From: Tubiluchus corallicola
Taxonomy: Eukaryota; Priapulida; Priapulimorpha; Priapulimorphida; Tubiluchidae
Assembly (NCBI GenBank): GCA_030141605.1
Contig: JAQGDQ010000508.1
Coordinates: 1 to 62,000, forward strand
Reading direction: 5' to 3'
DNA: 62,000 bases
Shown here: piece by piece, positions 1-12,656 of the stretch
Numbering within the stretch: position 1 is the stretch's first letter
Layout: each line of letters begins with the position of its first letter
The notes under the pieces: model-generated
The model's input: the letters and a program-made list of their open reading frames with translations, nothing else
Told to the model about the DNA's origin: nothing
Database searches by the model: none
Program-made: the position numbers and the translations under genes

Positions 1-350
1 AAGAAAAAAATAAACCTAACCCCACGTTTAACTATAAGCCTAATCCTAACCCTAATCAAAATTAATTGTGACTATTTTCTGCTCATTTTTCCCTAGACGA
101 AATTGTGACACTTCCCCTGACTTTTTTCCTGTCATCTAATTAAGTAGGTAAGCACACTTCACTGTCTTTTTCTTGCTGTTTCAGTGGTGCTATTTTTCTG
201 CATTTTACTTTTCTTTCACTTAAAGCAATGAAGAGAAATGCTGTGCTTTTCTGCTGTCTTTATTGAACACGTATGACTTTTCACCGACAGTTCCAACTGA
301 ATATTTTTAAATTACTGTTTGTGGCAAAACAGAACCATCGCCACCACCAC

Positions 351-466
<116 letters not shown>

Positions 467-1502
467 CTTTATCTGAAAAAGTTGTTTACAATCCCTCTAT
501 ATGTACGGAAGATTTCTACAAAAAAGCGTCATAACATTGTTTATTTCGTTAAGCTTTTTAAATGGATGAAGACCTAACTTTACGAAACTTCACACAATTT
601 TCATTCTAATATTTTTTTCACGACTACGTCCTTTACAATATTTATGAAAATTTTACACACGTTAAAATTCCTTTCAAATCTCTCTCAAGTTCAAAGTTGG
701 AATTCGGTTGTACATTGTTACCATTACTGAAAGCATTTAAACTGCCACTATTTTGGCGTGCATCGTCCCCTTGTCACTTCTAATAAATAAGAGAATTTTA
801 ACTTGGCATCAGCTTCCTTGCTCCGACAACACATTCAATCATTCATTTCCACAATACCTAATGGAGGTCGTGGAGCAGTACTAACCGATCTCCATATTTA
901 GTGATCCTATAATTTTACAAAATTGTAAGCTTCCAGATCTCAATGCCAAAAACTTGACAGAGTTGCAAGCAGAGTGATTGTTGAACTCTAAATATCGCCC
1001 TATTTTGATGCAACAGAATAAACAAATGTGTCACGTGAAACAACTCAAGAGCGGTGACGTATATTATTACTCAGCAAGCTTTGAGAAGTACAGAGAAACA
1101 ATGTGAAGTAATATGTGATAAGGAATATGACGAATCCGAGTAAAAACAATGTGACGCTCCCTCTGCAAGATTCTACAGATAACGCAGAATTTTGAATTCT
1201 TTGCTATTTACAGTGATAACATGCATGAAATTCAGGTTTCGCAAGATGACAGATGACGCCAATCTTATAATTGCAAATGATCCGGCGAGGATACATAAAT
1301 GAGCTCACGGATTATTCTATGATTGCATAAAATCTGCACCATTGTCTCACGCTTTTAGTAATCTTTGGCAATCCATACGCCTTTGGTAAAGACGTTTGGA
1401 ACGTCTTTATTTTGGCATTTTGACATTGGTACAACCCCACATTTAATTACATGTTGGATTTAAAAAGCTTGAAAAAGAGAAAACCTAAAAAAAATTATAC
1501 GG

Positions 1503-1564
1503 CATAGATTTGAACCAGGAACCTTCTGCGTCAGTTGCCATAGACCACTAGGTCACTGTATTCC
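1503..1564 (-). other. tRNA-like (pol III A/B box) segment, left arm
   Basis: On the minus strand an A-box-like TGACCTAGTGG (1545-1555) is followed by a B-box-like GGTTCAAATCT (1506-1516), spaced as in tRNA-derived SINEs. The acceptor strands do not pair properly, so this is not a functional tRNA gene. Confidence 0.5.
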
Positions 1565-1845
1565 TAGCGAATAATTAATACGCGTAAGAATGTCGACTGT
1601 AACTTGTGTTGTTTTATTATAGCTGACATTGTTACCTCTAAAAATAATATATCCAAAGTAAATGTTAACAAATGACACAAGACTATCAACCAATGCACTG
1701 GTTTACCCACATTTATAGCAAAAATGCGTGTATTACTGCCATAACATGACCATCGGTCCATCCATCGTATACATTAATCGATCAGCTAATGTATCAACCA
1801 ATTAAAGGAGGACAGATTTAGTTGAAGATTATGCTTCTAATGGCG

Positions 1846-3624
1846 ACTTAAAACAACTTTTCAGCATAAGCATTGCATAAAGCACGTACGTGTATGGTAA
1901 AATGGGCTTTTGTCGTACACTTGTTGATATCGGACAATATTTTCGGGGAAAATATTTTTTCATTCACATTGCGAATATGTTGGAATTGAATTGTTGAAAC
2001 CACTTCATAATAAACTTCATACTTTAACAAAATAGTATAAACACTTTCTATATTCTTCTTTTTTATTCTCTTTCATTAACAGAGAAAAATACAAGAACTT
2101 TCTAGTAACGTCTAAAGTCGGTTGCACGACATTATCCAGTAAACGACCATGGCTTATTTTGCGGTTTTATTCTGTACGGCGCTTTTAATGCACAACAAAA
2201 ATACTTAGAGGAACAGCGTGACAAAATATTTTAATACTATGAAGTAAACGAATTAAAACTTTGTTAAAAGTAATGATACGTAACTTCTTTTATCGTGTAT
2301 TTACTTTGTCATATGTTCAGCATATGTTAGCTGATTTTCACCTCTGCCAGTAAAACGCACACGGAGTTGCCATTAAACGTTTTTAACGATTCTATAAAGA
2401 TAATGTAACTTATTTATGTCGCACGCTGCGTAAATCAAGATGTAAATAAAAATGTTTATTTTTTTATATGCGCCCTTGCGAATGTTAGACTCCTCTACGT
2501 ATCATAAGACTAAGCTGTAAAAGAGGCACGCCTCTGAAATTGAACGATAAGAACAAGAAAACTATGCGAGGTTTTTGCAGGAGTTATCAACCGATGTCCA
2601 TATCATAACATGAGCGTCTGGTTTCAGTTAAGACTGGGTTCAGCGAGTGCCCGTCCAGTTAAGGTGATAAATTGGTTCAGCTAGAGGAAGAATGAGGAAA
2701 AGATGTTCATGGAAGCTTTGCTTTTGTATACTGGCTGTGGTGTCTATAAGTATTTTTAGATGTATAGTATTTTGCTTTGCAGTTCTGTATAATTGTTTGT
2801 TCTGCACTAATTGGCACAGAGCATTATGAAGCCAATTTTGTTATTTCTAAGACAGGTAAATAATCAACTTGTGCAAAGTTGTTCTTGGGACCAGTTTGTC
2901 GTTCGTTGTTTTTTCACTTTGTTCTGCTTTTTCGTGTTTACCAGTAGACCTGTCTGCTCTGCTTGTGTGAAGCAGTTTAGATAAACAAGCCAGCACGAGA
3001 CGTATGAATATCAAACCGAAGTGTAAACTCTCATCCTCTTCACAACATTGTTTCTCTTCTCCGATGTCACGGAAACAGCTGCGTGATTTGTTTGTAAAAA
3101 AATCCCGATCTAGTTAAGCCTCCTGCCACGAACGGAGAGATTAGCCTCGGTAAATGAAGTGCCTTGTATACCTTCACCAGCTGAGCACAAACATACGCCT
3201 TGCATAGCTGGTTTAAGTGGAAGTCTGAAGCCGCTTTTTTGAATTCGAAACGATTTGCCGGGTTGTTACCGTCGGAATACATCCGAGGCATTTCTAGCAG
3301 CAGTTTTGGCTTGTCTTGTTGATGTTTGTGAAAAATGACACAGCGTTGGATTCTTGGCGGCCCAGAATGTGTTCAAACTGCCCACTGCCGTCAGAGCAAA
3401 ACATCAACAAAAATTTGTGCTGTATGGCCACTTGATTGGAGCACTTTTCTAACTCCAAGAAATGCAGATTCTCCGAAAAAGCTACACCAAAAGATTCTTT
3501 TATTTGGCACTAAATTAACTGAAGTCTAATAACTGCAGGAAGCTATTCATGATACGTCCTGGTTTAAAATGCTGGTTTAATTTTGGTAACCAAAGCTATT
3601 ACTAAGAGAAAATTTTAGTACGAC
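1846..3624. other. Spacer between the inverted arms; no recognisable gene
   Basis: Single-copy within the window. The longest open frames (minus 3067-3291, 74 codons; plus 3335-3529, 64 codons) match no family I recognise and have no clear splice context. An internal exon of a transposon gene cannot be excluded. Confidence 0.5.
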
Positions 3625-3904
3625 ACCATTAGAAGCATAATCTTCAACTAAATCTGTCCTCCTTTAATTGGTTGATACATTAGCTGATCGATTAATGTAT
3701 ACGATGGATGGACCGATGGTCATGTTATGGCAGGAATACACGCATTTTTGCTATAAATGTGGGTAAACCAGTGCATTGGTTGATAGTCTTGTGTCATTTG
3801 TTAACATTTACTTTGGATATATTATTTTTAGAGGTAACAATGTCAGCTATAATAAAACAACACAAGTTACAGTCGACATTCTTACGCGTATTAATTATTC
3901 GCTA

Positions 3905-3968
3905 GGAATACAGTGGCCTAGTGGTCTATGGCAACTGACGCAGAAGGTTCCTGGTTCAAATCTATGCC
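3905..3968 (+). other. tRNA-like (pol III A/B box) segment, right arm
   Basis: TGGCCTAGTGG (3914-3924) fits the A-box consensus TRGCNNAGNGG, and GGTTCAAATCT (3953-3963) is close to the B-box GGTTCGANTCC. The predicted acceptor ends do not pair, so it is more likely a SINE-type internal promoter than a tRNA gene. Confidence 0.55.
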
Positions 3969-5000
3969 GTATAATTTTTTTTAGGTTTTCTCTTTTTCAA
4001 GCTTTTAAATCCAACATTTAATTAAATGTAGGGTTGTACCAATGTCAAAATGCCAAAATAAAGACGTTCCAAACGTCTTTACCAAAGGCGTATGGATTGC
4101 CAAAGATTACTAAAAGCGTGAGACAATGGTGCAGATTTTATGCAATCATAGAATAATCCGTGAGCTCATTTATGTATCCTCGCCAGATCATTTGCAATTA
4201 TAAGATTGGCGTCATCTGTCATCTTGCGAAACCTGAATTTCATGCATGTTATTACTGTAAATAGCAAAGAATTCAAAATTCTGCGTTATCTGTAGAATCT
4301 TGCAGAGGGAGCGTCACATTGTTTTTACTCGGATTCGTCATATTCCTTATCACATATTACTTCACATTATTCTCTGTACTTCTCAAAGCTTGCTGAGTAA
4401 TAATATACGTCACCGGTCTTGAGTTGTGGCACGTGACACATTTGTTTATTCTGTTACATCAAAATAGGGCAATATTTGGAGTTCAACAATCACTCTGCTT
4501 GCAACTCTGTCAAGTTTTTGGCATTGAGATCTGGAAGCTTACAATTATGTAAAACAATAGGATCACTAAATATGGAGATTGGTTAGTACTGCTCCACGAC
4601 CTCCATTAGGTATTGTGGAAGTGAATGATTGAATGTGTTGTCGGAGCAAGGAAGCTGATGCCAAGTTAAAATTCTCTTATTTATTAGAAGTGACAAGGGG
4701 ACGATGCACGCCAAAATAGTGGCAGTTTAAATGCTTTCAGTAATGGTAACAATGTACAATCGAATTCCAGCTTTGAACTTGAGAGAGATTTGAAAGGAAT
4801 TTTAACGTGTGTAAAATTTTCATAAATATTGTAAAGGACGTAGTCGTGAAAAAAATATTAGAATGAAAATTGTGTGAAGTTTCGTAAAGTTAGGTCTTCA
4901 TCCATTTAAAAAGCTTAACGAAATAAACAATGTTATGACGCTTTTTTGTAGAAATCTTCCATACATATAGAGGGATTGTAAACAACTTTTTCAGATAAAG

Positions 5001-5002
<2 letters not shown>

Positions 5003-5080
<78 letters not shown>
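5003..5080. repeat. (ATT)n microsatellite in right arm
   Basis: About 26 ATT units; the counterpart of 351-464 but roughly 36 bp shorter. This accounts for most of the length difference between the arms. Confidence 0.95.
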
Positions 5081-5435
5081 GTGGTGGTGGCGATGGTTCT
5101 GTATTGCCACAAACAGTAATTTAAAAATATTCAGTTGGAACTGTCGGTGAAAAGTCATACGTGTTCAAGAAAGAGAGCAGAAAAGCACAGCATTTCTCTT
5201 CATTGCTTTAAGTGAAAGAAAAGTAAAATGCAGAAAAATAGCACCACTGAAACAGCAAGAAAAAGACAGTGAAGTGTGCTTACCTACTTAATTAGATGAC
5301 AGGAAAAAAGTCAGGGGAAGTGTCACAATTTCGTCTAGGGAAAAATGAGCAGAAAATAGTCACAATTAATTTTGATTAGGGTTAGGATTAGGCTTATAGT
5401 TAAACGTGGGGTTAGGTTTATTTTTTTCTTTCCTG

Positions 5436-5510
5436 ACTCTTTTTCCTGTGCCTTTTTTCTGACCTTTTTCCTGTGACTCTTTCACCTGTGACTTTTTACC
5501 TAGATTCAAT
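5436..5510. repeat. Short direct-repeat terminus (CTGTGACTTTTT type)
   Basis: Four to five degenerate copies of CCTGTGACTYTTT in tandem at the outer edge of the right arm. The same motif, with adjoining CCCTAACCC text, recurs at 57,705-57,960, so it marks the ends of a dispersed family. Confidence 0.6.
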
Positions 5511-7864
5511 TAATTACATTAGTACAATACTACTTAGTACTAATAACATTTGGTGGGATTTGTGGTCTTTCTCTTTACTTAGAGCGTTTTCTATGCTGTT
5601 TATTAGTGTTCAGTTTTGTGCTTGACAAGCAGTTGCGTTGAAAATTATGAAATACGCACTTTTTGAATAATTACAGTAGACGATGCATAAAAAAATCGTA
5701 AAACATACTTTGTGATCTGTTTACTGTAGGTATTTTTTGTCAAATCCTAGCATATTAGAGACGCTGGAGGGTTTCAAAGACTGTGTACCCGCTTTAGATT
5801 AAAATTACTGACTGCAGTTTTGTTTATGAAAACAACCGAACATCACAAGCCGCCAAAGATGATTTTTTCGTGCTCGTCTGATCACATTACAGAAAGAACA
5901 AATTAGTAAACAAATTGTCTGCCGTCGATAGTTTATTCAACTTAGATGAAAAACTTTAATTGCTAAAAGGTCTGTGAAAGTTTATTATTTTACTGCAAAA
6001 GTTAAATAAACTTCTTTAAAGGAAAAATAAAGTTTTTGAATTAAGTTCTAATTTACATTTCTAATTTAAGTTATGCATTTCCTGAAAAATATATTCATGA
6101 AAGCTACAGCGAATGGCCAAACAACCGTAGAAATTTATATTCTAATCTTCCAACGCTTTGAATCTTTCGTCATTTTCAAACTAAAGCAGTCAGTAGCTGA
6201 CTTTGATGACCAGTTGGACCTTCGCTACCATTTCTCCTGCACCCCCTGACACTTTCTTTTATACATATTTTTATCGCAACTGTTAATTAAGTATAGCACT
6301 TATTGTTTATCTTGTAATTTTGGTGTTAATTAGGAGATAAATAAAATTGTCCATGTCCACGTCTAGATGATGCAAGATGAAGCAGAAAAATTTTTGTTTA
6401 AAAAACTAGGCAGTTTGCTAAATGAATAGCTGACCACCAACAGCGGGCGTTTGAGTGCGAGAGTTAAGCAGCGCCAACTCTGGGAAATAAATAGATGAAT
6501 GACTGCTAGGAAGCTTATTTCTGGGTGGCTTCATTTGCCGTGTTGCCTCCGATTATTTCACTCGTCGAGAGCTGATGTAAATGCGTCTAAAAATAGACAG
6601 CTGATTCTTGTCATATCTTTTGAGAATGTAAGTATTAGCCTCAAAAGACCCGACAATCAAAAAATTATCGAAGTTTCAAATTAACAAGCGTATGATCATT
6701 TTTAATAAATGGGTGTCTGTACGTACTAATTATTTCTAATATATATTTAGATTTTAGTTCACGTGTATTACGTCTGTTTTCATTTATAGTTTGTACGTGC
6801 TTCAACGGCCTTAAAGTCTTGTTAGTAAACACCATTAAGTCCTGTATAATTCCACAGAAAACTAGTAATATAATAGTCTTCAAGAAATTGCCAAAATAGT
6901 AGAATCATTTCTGTTGGTTCATTGATATGTTGTTTGCAGCGCACTTCTTAAACGATAATGAAGTTAAAAATTTCCATTATCCTACCTGGCTTTTGCTTCT
7001 CCTGGTTCTTGTGGTAGGAAAATTTATCGTAATTGTTATAGAGAATTTTCAGTCCAACTTCTTGTACCTCAAAACACACACTTTTGTTTGAGGTGCAAGG
7101 TTTTAGGTTCACTAAGATCAAACTGATAAGTCATTGAAATGGAAACCCTCGAGCACTTTAACCTTTCGTCAGTTTAAATATTATCCCTTGCTTTTTGCCC
7201 TGTTTCTTTTTCGTTTTCTTTTTTTATCGATGCGCCCTAATTCTAGGGAAGCATGTACAAAGCTTGACTACAGTTATATAAATATTAATTTTGTAAAATA
7301 ATGAAAAATTGCCTTCATCATCTAAACTTCGCTAATCAAATTACAGCTGAAGGTTATTGTACCAGCATCCGTTTTGTATTTAATTCTGCACATGAATTCA
7401 TGCCACATGAGCTGACAATCAAATTAGCCGATTTATAATGAAAAGCTTGGTAGCTGTCATGGGCTCACAGTCGCAGATTAATACAAATAAAGGAAAAGTT
7501 GTCTCAAATAAGAAAAGCAAAAATTTCTGACCCTAACATTTGACGTCTGTGCATTTATCGGCTAAAAAATTTAAGCCAGAAGAGAAGCCGAGTTGTCACG
7601 GTGTGTGCTTGGCGACGAGGTTGATCAGTGGAATCGGTAGTCAGTGCTCGTCACTCATTTCCTTGCCTGGCTGTTTTCTTTATAGAAGAATGATGTATGA
7701 TTTGAACGTAACTAAGGCGCCTTTGCTGGTTCAGTGGTTCGAGTTAGAAGATTAGCCAATTCCGGATTCGCCAGAGCCTTCCAGGTTGAGTAAGCCCGAC
7801 ACTAACTGCTGAATTCCGCCTTGCAGTGTGTCAAATTGCTGGATAAGTCTGAAATGTTTGACCC
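5511..7864. other. Intergenic, no feature recognised
   Basis: AT-rich sequence with only short chance ORFs (for example 6499-6684, 6665-6883, 7540-7755). A short resemblance exists between about 7599-7631 and 15,881-15,915, too weak to define a family. No gene or RNA seen. Confidence 0.5.
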
Positions 7865-8484
7865 TTAAAGGAAGACAAGACGATTTTTCGTATACTACCC
7901 AATTTTCAAGTCCGATAAAAAGTATACGTTTTAACACGATTAATACTGCAAAAGCGTTTCTGATAATTAAATAATAGATTAAAAACTCAATTAATGACGC
8001 CCAATAATTGATGACATCACAAACTAACATAATTTTCAACAGCAAAAATATTCCACGAGCGTGTTGCACGTGTTTGCGAAAGCGAAAGTTGAAGTCCAGT
8101 GCTACTGTAAGATGTTCAGTGTGTTATACTAAAACTAGGTGAGTTTTAAGATAAAATTCAAATTTCAAATTTACCGCTGTGCCACGCATGAGCTGCCGAA
8201 CGTGTGTAGTACTTTGTCGGAAACTAATACCTCTGAACTGAGAGGTACAGTACCTGTTTTTGTGTAATGCGCTTCCGAAATGCAGGTGCTAGTGTCTGTC
8301 TAACTAGCGAATGGCGAAATGCATGTAACAACGAAGAACTAGTGGCGCGAACGCGAAATTGTGTTTGTGTGGTAATAATTCTTTCACGTAAGTCATTTTT
8401 GAAGAAATAGTGTGTTCCTTTCAATATTTTAAGTAGCAGATTGTTTTGACCTACAGTTTAAGATTGGCTCTGGTTTTGCTTTAA
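7865..8484 (+). mobile_element. MITE family A, copy 1 (TTAA-flanked, Kolobok-like)
   Basis: Bounded by TTAA at 7865-7868 and 8481-8484. It starts TTAAAGGAAGACAAG and ends GGTTTTGCTTTAA. Closely related to 11,085-11,675, 37,665-38,178, 52,320-53,634 and (inverted) 60,884-61,475. A TTAA target and a terminal hexamer fitting RRRGRR are features described for the Kolobok superfamily; this assignment is inference. No transposase; the ORFs inside are shadows. A decayed CRE octamer TGACATCA lies at 8012-8019. Confidence 0.75.
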
Positions 8485-8541
8485 GAAATCATCAAATTTC
8501 GGATACGTGAATGCGATGACTCGAATTAATATAATCAAACC

Positions 8542-8716
8542 AAGTCAGCCACCCATCTAAACCATTCTGATTAAAACAAGTCAGCGGCCCATCTAAACCA
8601 TTCTGATTAAAACACGTCAGCGACCCATCTACACCATTCTGATTAAAGCAAGTCAGCGACCCATCTAAACCATTCTGATTAAAACAAGCCAACGACCTAT
8701 CTAAACCACTCTGATT
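8542..8716. repeat. 36-bp tandem repeat, about 5 copies
   Basis: Units start near 8542, 8578, 8614, 8650 and 8686 and contain CCATCTAAACCATTCTGATT. The period is a multiple of three, so the minus strand stays open as a 12-residue repeat (CFNQNGLDGSLT). There is no evidence of a surrounding gene, so it is treated as a minisatellite. Confidence 0.9.
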
Positions 8717-9109
8717 TAGCTTACATAATGAGATAGAGACACATATTTAGCCAGGTATGCTAACAGGCTGAACAACTTATCCGCTTAGACAAACAGAATG
8801 GTCTTAGCAAACGATTTGACTAAACATTTTCAGTGTGAACATATTATTATTAGTTTATCTCCTGCTACAAATTTTAAAGATGTACTGCCGAACTACCGGT
8901 TATAGGCTTAGAACACTTCTCAGATAAGAGATATCAAAAACCAATATTTTTTCTCTGGCGCATTACGCGCAGCTGAACATGAAGAAAAAACATGGAAGCA
9001 AATTTTTTGAAGTTATCAGTTTTATTTCCCACAATAAAATGTATGTTTAACTAGGTGATACGTGCATGTGTGGTTTACGCCTTCTGCATGTTCTTAAGCA
9101 CGTAAACGT
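8717..9109. other. Intergenic, no feature recognised
   Basis: Unique AT-rich sequence; no ORF of note, no repeat match elsewhere in the window. Confidence 0.5.
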
Positions 9110-9782
9110 AAGTATAAAGCATAAAAAGCGCTCTTCATAAATAAAGCTTAAAGAAATCGTCTTAATATTTTATTACACTTATATCCTATTTTATTGCATA
9201 CAGTGCTTGCGTAGGCAGTGACGGTTAATAAAACTTGCAAGTTTAAACTCCCGCGATGACTGTTAGGCGTAGCCATTCTAAAGGCAAGTCGTCTAAAACA
9301 AGTTTAAATAAGATTGGAAAAGTTTGAAAAAATAGCCAGAGCATTCGTTGTACACTCTTTGCTAATTATGGAAAAGTATAAATTGCCTTACATTATGAAT
9401 AAGATCAATAATGTGTTTTTTTGGTGAACCAGTGGTGCTGTTTTACCAGGTGCTACCTAGAAAGTAGTAACTTTCTTTTATAATTACACAAGTATTTCAA
9501 ACAGATAAGCATAAGGTTAAATAATACAACTTTGTGATGGAAACATCGTTAAGATGTATTTTAAAATCACCTTTCTTTCCTTTAAAGTTTTAAATAGTTT
9601 GTTGTCATTTAGAATATATAAAATAGAAAACTACAGACTTTTTACAATGGTCAACCAGGGTGTAATGTTTTTCTTGGGATGCGGTATGGCGAAGGCTCCC
9701 TTTTCCATAATGAAAGAACATGGTGACTAAGGGCGTATTAAAAATTTACGACGCCATAGGCTGATAGTTTTGTACCGCCTAT
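9110..9782 (+). repeat. Dispersed repeat D, copy 1
   Basis: About 670 bp that match 48,915-49,582 in the same orientation almost throughout (for example GCGGTATGGCGAAGGCTCCC and GTGCTACCTAGAAAGTA in both). A weaker, older copy of the 5' part lies at 15,250-15,575, and part of the middle recurs at 49,590-49,870. No long ORF. Probably a non-autonomous transposon; its ends are not defined. Confidence 0.75.
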
Positions 9783-10126
9783 CTCTATTGTGAATTTATT
9801 ATTGTTTAGGTAAGTGAACAGATCAAGCAATTACTTGCGGTGTATTAGAAACAGTATTAACCTAGTTTCTACGTATTTGCATAGCTTTTATATTCAAGTT
9901 GGCTGCACAACTGCTTGTTGTGTAATACCTTGCACCTATATTTGATACATATTTGAGTTGCGCTCAGTAACTGCCTGTGGTGTGCTATAAAATGTGCCCT
10001 TTACCTAAATATGAAAGTTACACATTTTCCGAGGAGTATAAGATTTTTTTCTAAAATGTGACGCCCCTCAAACCTTGGCACCCTAGGCTACAGCCTAGGT
10101 AGCCTATTGGTTAATACGCTCCTGAC
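9730..10126. mobile_element. Possible hAT-like non-autonomous element
   Basis: The left end AGGGCGTATTAA (9730) and the right end, read inverted, GTCAGGAGCGTATTAA share CGTATTAA next to G-rich tips. The flanks GGTGACTA (9722-9729) and GGTGACGC (10,127-10,134) match at six of eight positions, as expected for an old hAT 8-bp target duplication. The inner text GGCTACAGCCTAGG near 10,087-10,100 is typical of hAT-type subterminal sequence. The left edge is also present in the 49-kb copy of repeat D, so the boundaries are uncertain. Confidence 0.4.
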
Positions 10127-10134
10127 GGTGACGC

Positions 10135-11084
10135 TGTGGCCCATGCACGAGGTAAAAAGACGCCAATGAATCTAATACACATTTTAGATATTGCTCTACT
10201 AAACTTTGTGTTAAGTTAAATAGAAGGACGCAGAGCGACGAGTTGAAGTGGCCTTAACCTAAATTCAAAAACCACACAGTCGAATAATTAAACTCAAAAA
10301 AATTTATAATAAAATTATTAGTCATTGTAAACTCAACTAAACATTGTTAGTCACTGCAATCATGTCAAAGGCTCTGATCCGTTAGAAGATCGTCAACTAG
10401 TTATGGTAAATATAGTAGTTATATTATATCATGCAAGTAACCTAGTATAGGTGTTTTCGTAACATTTGCAAAGGATAAAATAGTTCTCTGCCTCCGCTGT
10501 TCTCCTCTCCACTTTGACAGATTTATTTTTTATTGGCTCAACCGACTGTCTTACGTCATTAACAATTGATTGATTTGCGAGTGTATATATAGCAGCATTC
10601 GGGTTCGAAAACCAATCTCGGATGTTCACTGCTTTAATCGTGCGTCAAGTTTTCGTCCATTCCGGCTTCAGCAATTTTTCAAAGTCAACTAGGCTAGTCG
10701 TCTTTTATGTGGATGTCAGTCTTGTAATCAGGCTATGTGCACGAATTTAGCGCACATAACATGTTAAAATTTAGCCAGCCGACCAGTTTTATTACTGATG
10801 CGTTATCAAGACTGTTAATTAAAAGAAGACACAGGGACACAGCCTTAGGTCGAGTGGGAGCCTATGTATCAACCTCCTTGTACATAGTTACGGTTTGCAC
10901 AGATTTGAATAAAAAGTTCTTGATTAAGACTGATAATACTACATAATGTACTGCTGCAATGTAATGGCTCTTTTTTGTACTTTTGTACATTATTGTTGTT
11001 TTGCTGTATGTATGTCATTGTAATGTAATGTATATGCCAAAAAATTATATTTCTACTTACAAGTGATAAATTGGTACATGCAAA
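10135..11084. other. Intergenic, no feature recognised
   Basis: Two short ORFs (minus 10,429-10,629; plus 10,737-10,946) match no family I know. The T-rich text near 10,965-11,040 resembles a LINE 3' UTR but cannot be assigned. Confidence 0.4.
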
Positions 11085-11675
11085 TTAAAGGAAAACAGGA
11101 TGATTTTTCAATTACTACCCCATTTTCAAGTACGATAAAAAGTGTACATTTTAACACGATTAATACTGCAAAAGCGTTTCTGATAATTAAATAATAGATT
11201 AAAAACTCAATTAATGACGCCCAACTATTGATGACATCACAAACTAGCTTAATTTTCAACCGCAAAAAATATTTCACGAGCGTGTTGCACTTGTTTGTAA
11301 ACGCGAAAATTAAAGTATTGTAAAATATTCAGTGCGTTGTGCTAGAACTAGGCAAGTCTTAAGACAAAAATTCAAATTTCACATTTACCACTGTGCTCAC
11401 GCATGAGCTGTCGAACGTGTGTAGTTCGTCACAAACTAAGACATCTGAACTGAGAGGTACAGCACATGTTTTTTGTGCAACGCGTTTCCGAAATGCAGGC
11501 GCTAGTGCCTGTCTAACTAGCGAAGGGCGAAATGCACGTAACGGCAAAGAACTAGTGGCGCGGACGCGAAATTGTGTTTGCGTGGTAGTAATTTTTGACA
11601 ATGCTTCCTTTCAATATTTTAAAGAGTGGATTGTTTTGATCTGCATTTCAAGATTGGGACCGGTTTTCTTTTTAA
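11085..11675 (+). mobile_element. MITE family A, copy 2 (full length)
   Basis: Exact TTAA at both borders (11,085-11,088 and 11,672-11,675), 591 bp. It starts TTAAAGGAAAACAGG and ends CCGGTTTTCTTTTTAA. Same internal landmarks as the other copies: TTAATGACGCCCAAC, CACGCATGAGCTGTCGAAC, CTAGTGGCGCG. The octamer TGACATCA lies at 11,232-11,239, where copy 5 has TGACGTCA. Best representative of the family together with copy 5. Confidence 0.85.
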
Positions 11676-11875
11676 TGCAAGCAGCTACAAGAAGATATAG
11701 TAATAATGGACTTTTGCACGAGTAGCAAGCGCGGTACGAAAATATCTTTGTTTTAAGTTTAATACTATTGGGAATGGGGCATTCAGATAATATTTGTTTG
11801 AGTAGTAATAACAATTAATGTGACTTGAGCTAAGAAATACGTTCTAAGACAATGGTGTACGGCTGATGGGCGGAC

Positions 11876-12097
11876 ATTTTAATTTTGAATTGATATTTCT
11901 CTCCCCTCCCCTGTCTTTTTCTCGTTTGCATTTTGTGTCTGTCTCTCCGCCTTTCTTTCTCTTCCTCCTTTTCATCCCTTCTCTTTCTTTCTTTTTCTTT
12001 CTCTGTCTGTCTACCTTGCGATCGTTCTTTCTTTCATTTTTTCTGCCTTTTTTCCGTTCTTTTCTTTATCCCCGTGTTTCTCATTGTTTTCCTACTG

Positions 12098-12193
<96 letters not shown>

Positions 12194-12395
12194 CCTCTGT
12201 CTTTCCCACTCTCTTTCTCTGTATTTTTCTCCTCTCTTTTTCTCCCTCTCTTTTTTCTCTCTCTCTCTCTATCTGTTTCTACTCTCACCCTCTGTATCTC
12301 TCTGTCTTTCTTTTTCTCCATTTCTTTAGCTTTATCTTTGTCCAGCTCTTTATCTCTTCTGACTTTCTGATTTTTCTCTTTCTCTCATTTCTATG
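11876..12395. repeat. Polypyrimidine tract with (CT)n core
   Basis: About 500 bp almost purely C/T on the + strand, with an uninterrupted (CT)n run at about 12,099-12,190. The long ORFs on both strands are low-complexity artefacts (Ser-Leu or Arg-Glu repeats). Such a mirror-type tract can form triplex (H-DNA). Confidence 0.95.
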
Positions 12396-12656
12396 TTCGA
12401 AGCTCATGGCACACAAAAGCTAAAGTTTGTTTTCAGTTGACTCATTGTTGGGAGAAAAGGTTTGTTTAAATGAGGCACTTAAACTATTGGAAAAGATAAA
12501 TAGTTCAACCGCTGAAAGCCTACAGTCATTTATCAAAATAAGTTTAACGTGCAAGAAATTACTGAACAGATCAGTAAATGTTTTAGTTTATGAAGAAGCT
12601 GTGAGACGTTTGCTGCTAAGGTTAACCGTTCTTGATGGTCTGATGGTAGCACAGTA
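12396..12656. other. Short unique stretch, no gene recognised
   Basis: Contains an 86-codon ORF (12,427-12,687, +) with no family resemblance; it runs into the transposon end at 12,657. Confidence 0.4.

Larger units (their letters stand above)
3625..5435 (-). repeat. Right arm of the inverted repeat
   Basis: Mirror of the left arm. It contains the better-preserved tRNA-like segment (3905-3968, + strand), (ATT)n at 5003-5080, and telomere-like TTAGGGTTAGGATTAGG near 5374-5393. Substitutions against the left arm are scattered along its length. Confidence 0.8.

Noticed and set aside
3905-3968. Functional tRNA gene
   Set aside because: A and B boxes are good, but the acceptor strands do not pair and the anticodon arm is not convincing; present in both foldback arms as a repeat.
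5374-5393. Interstitial telomere at the foldback tip
   Set aside because: Only two to three imperfect TTAGGG-like units; part of the repeat family's conserved end rather than a telomere remnant.
11866-12423. 185-codon Ser/Leu/Phe-rich ORF resembling a membrane protein
   Set aside because: Polypyrimidine tract; overlapping ORFs in other frames and on the other strand are equally long.
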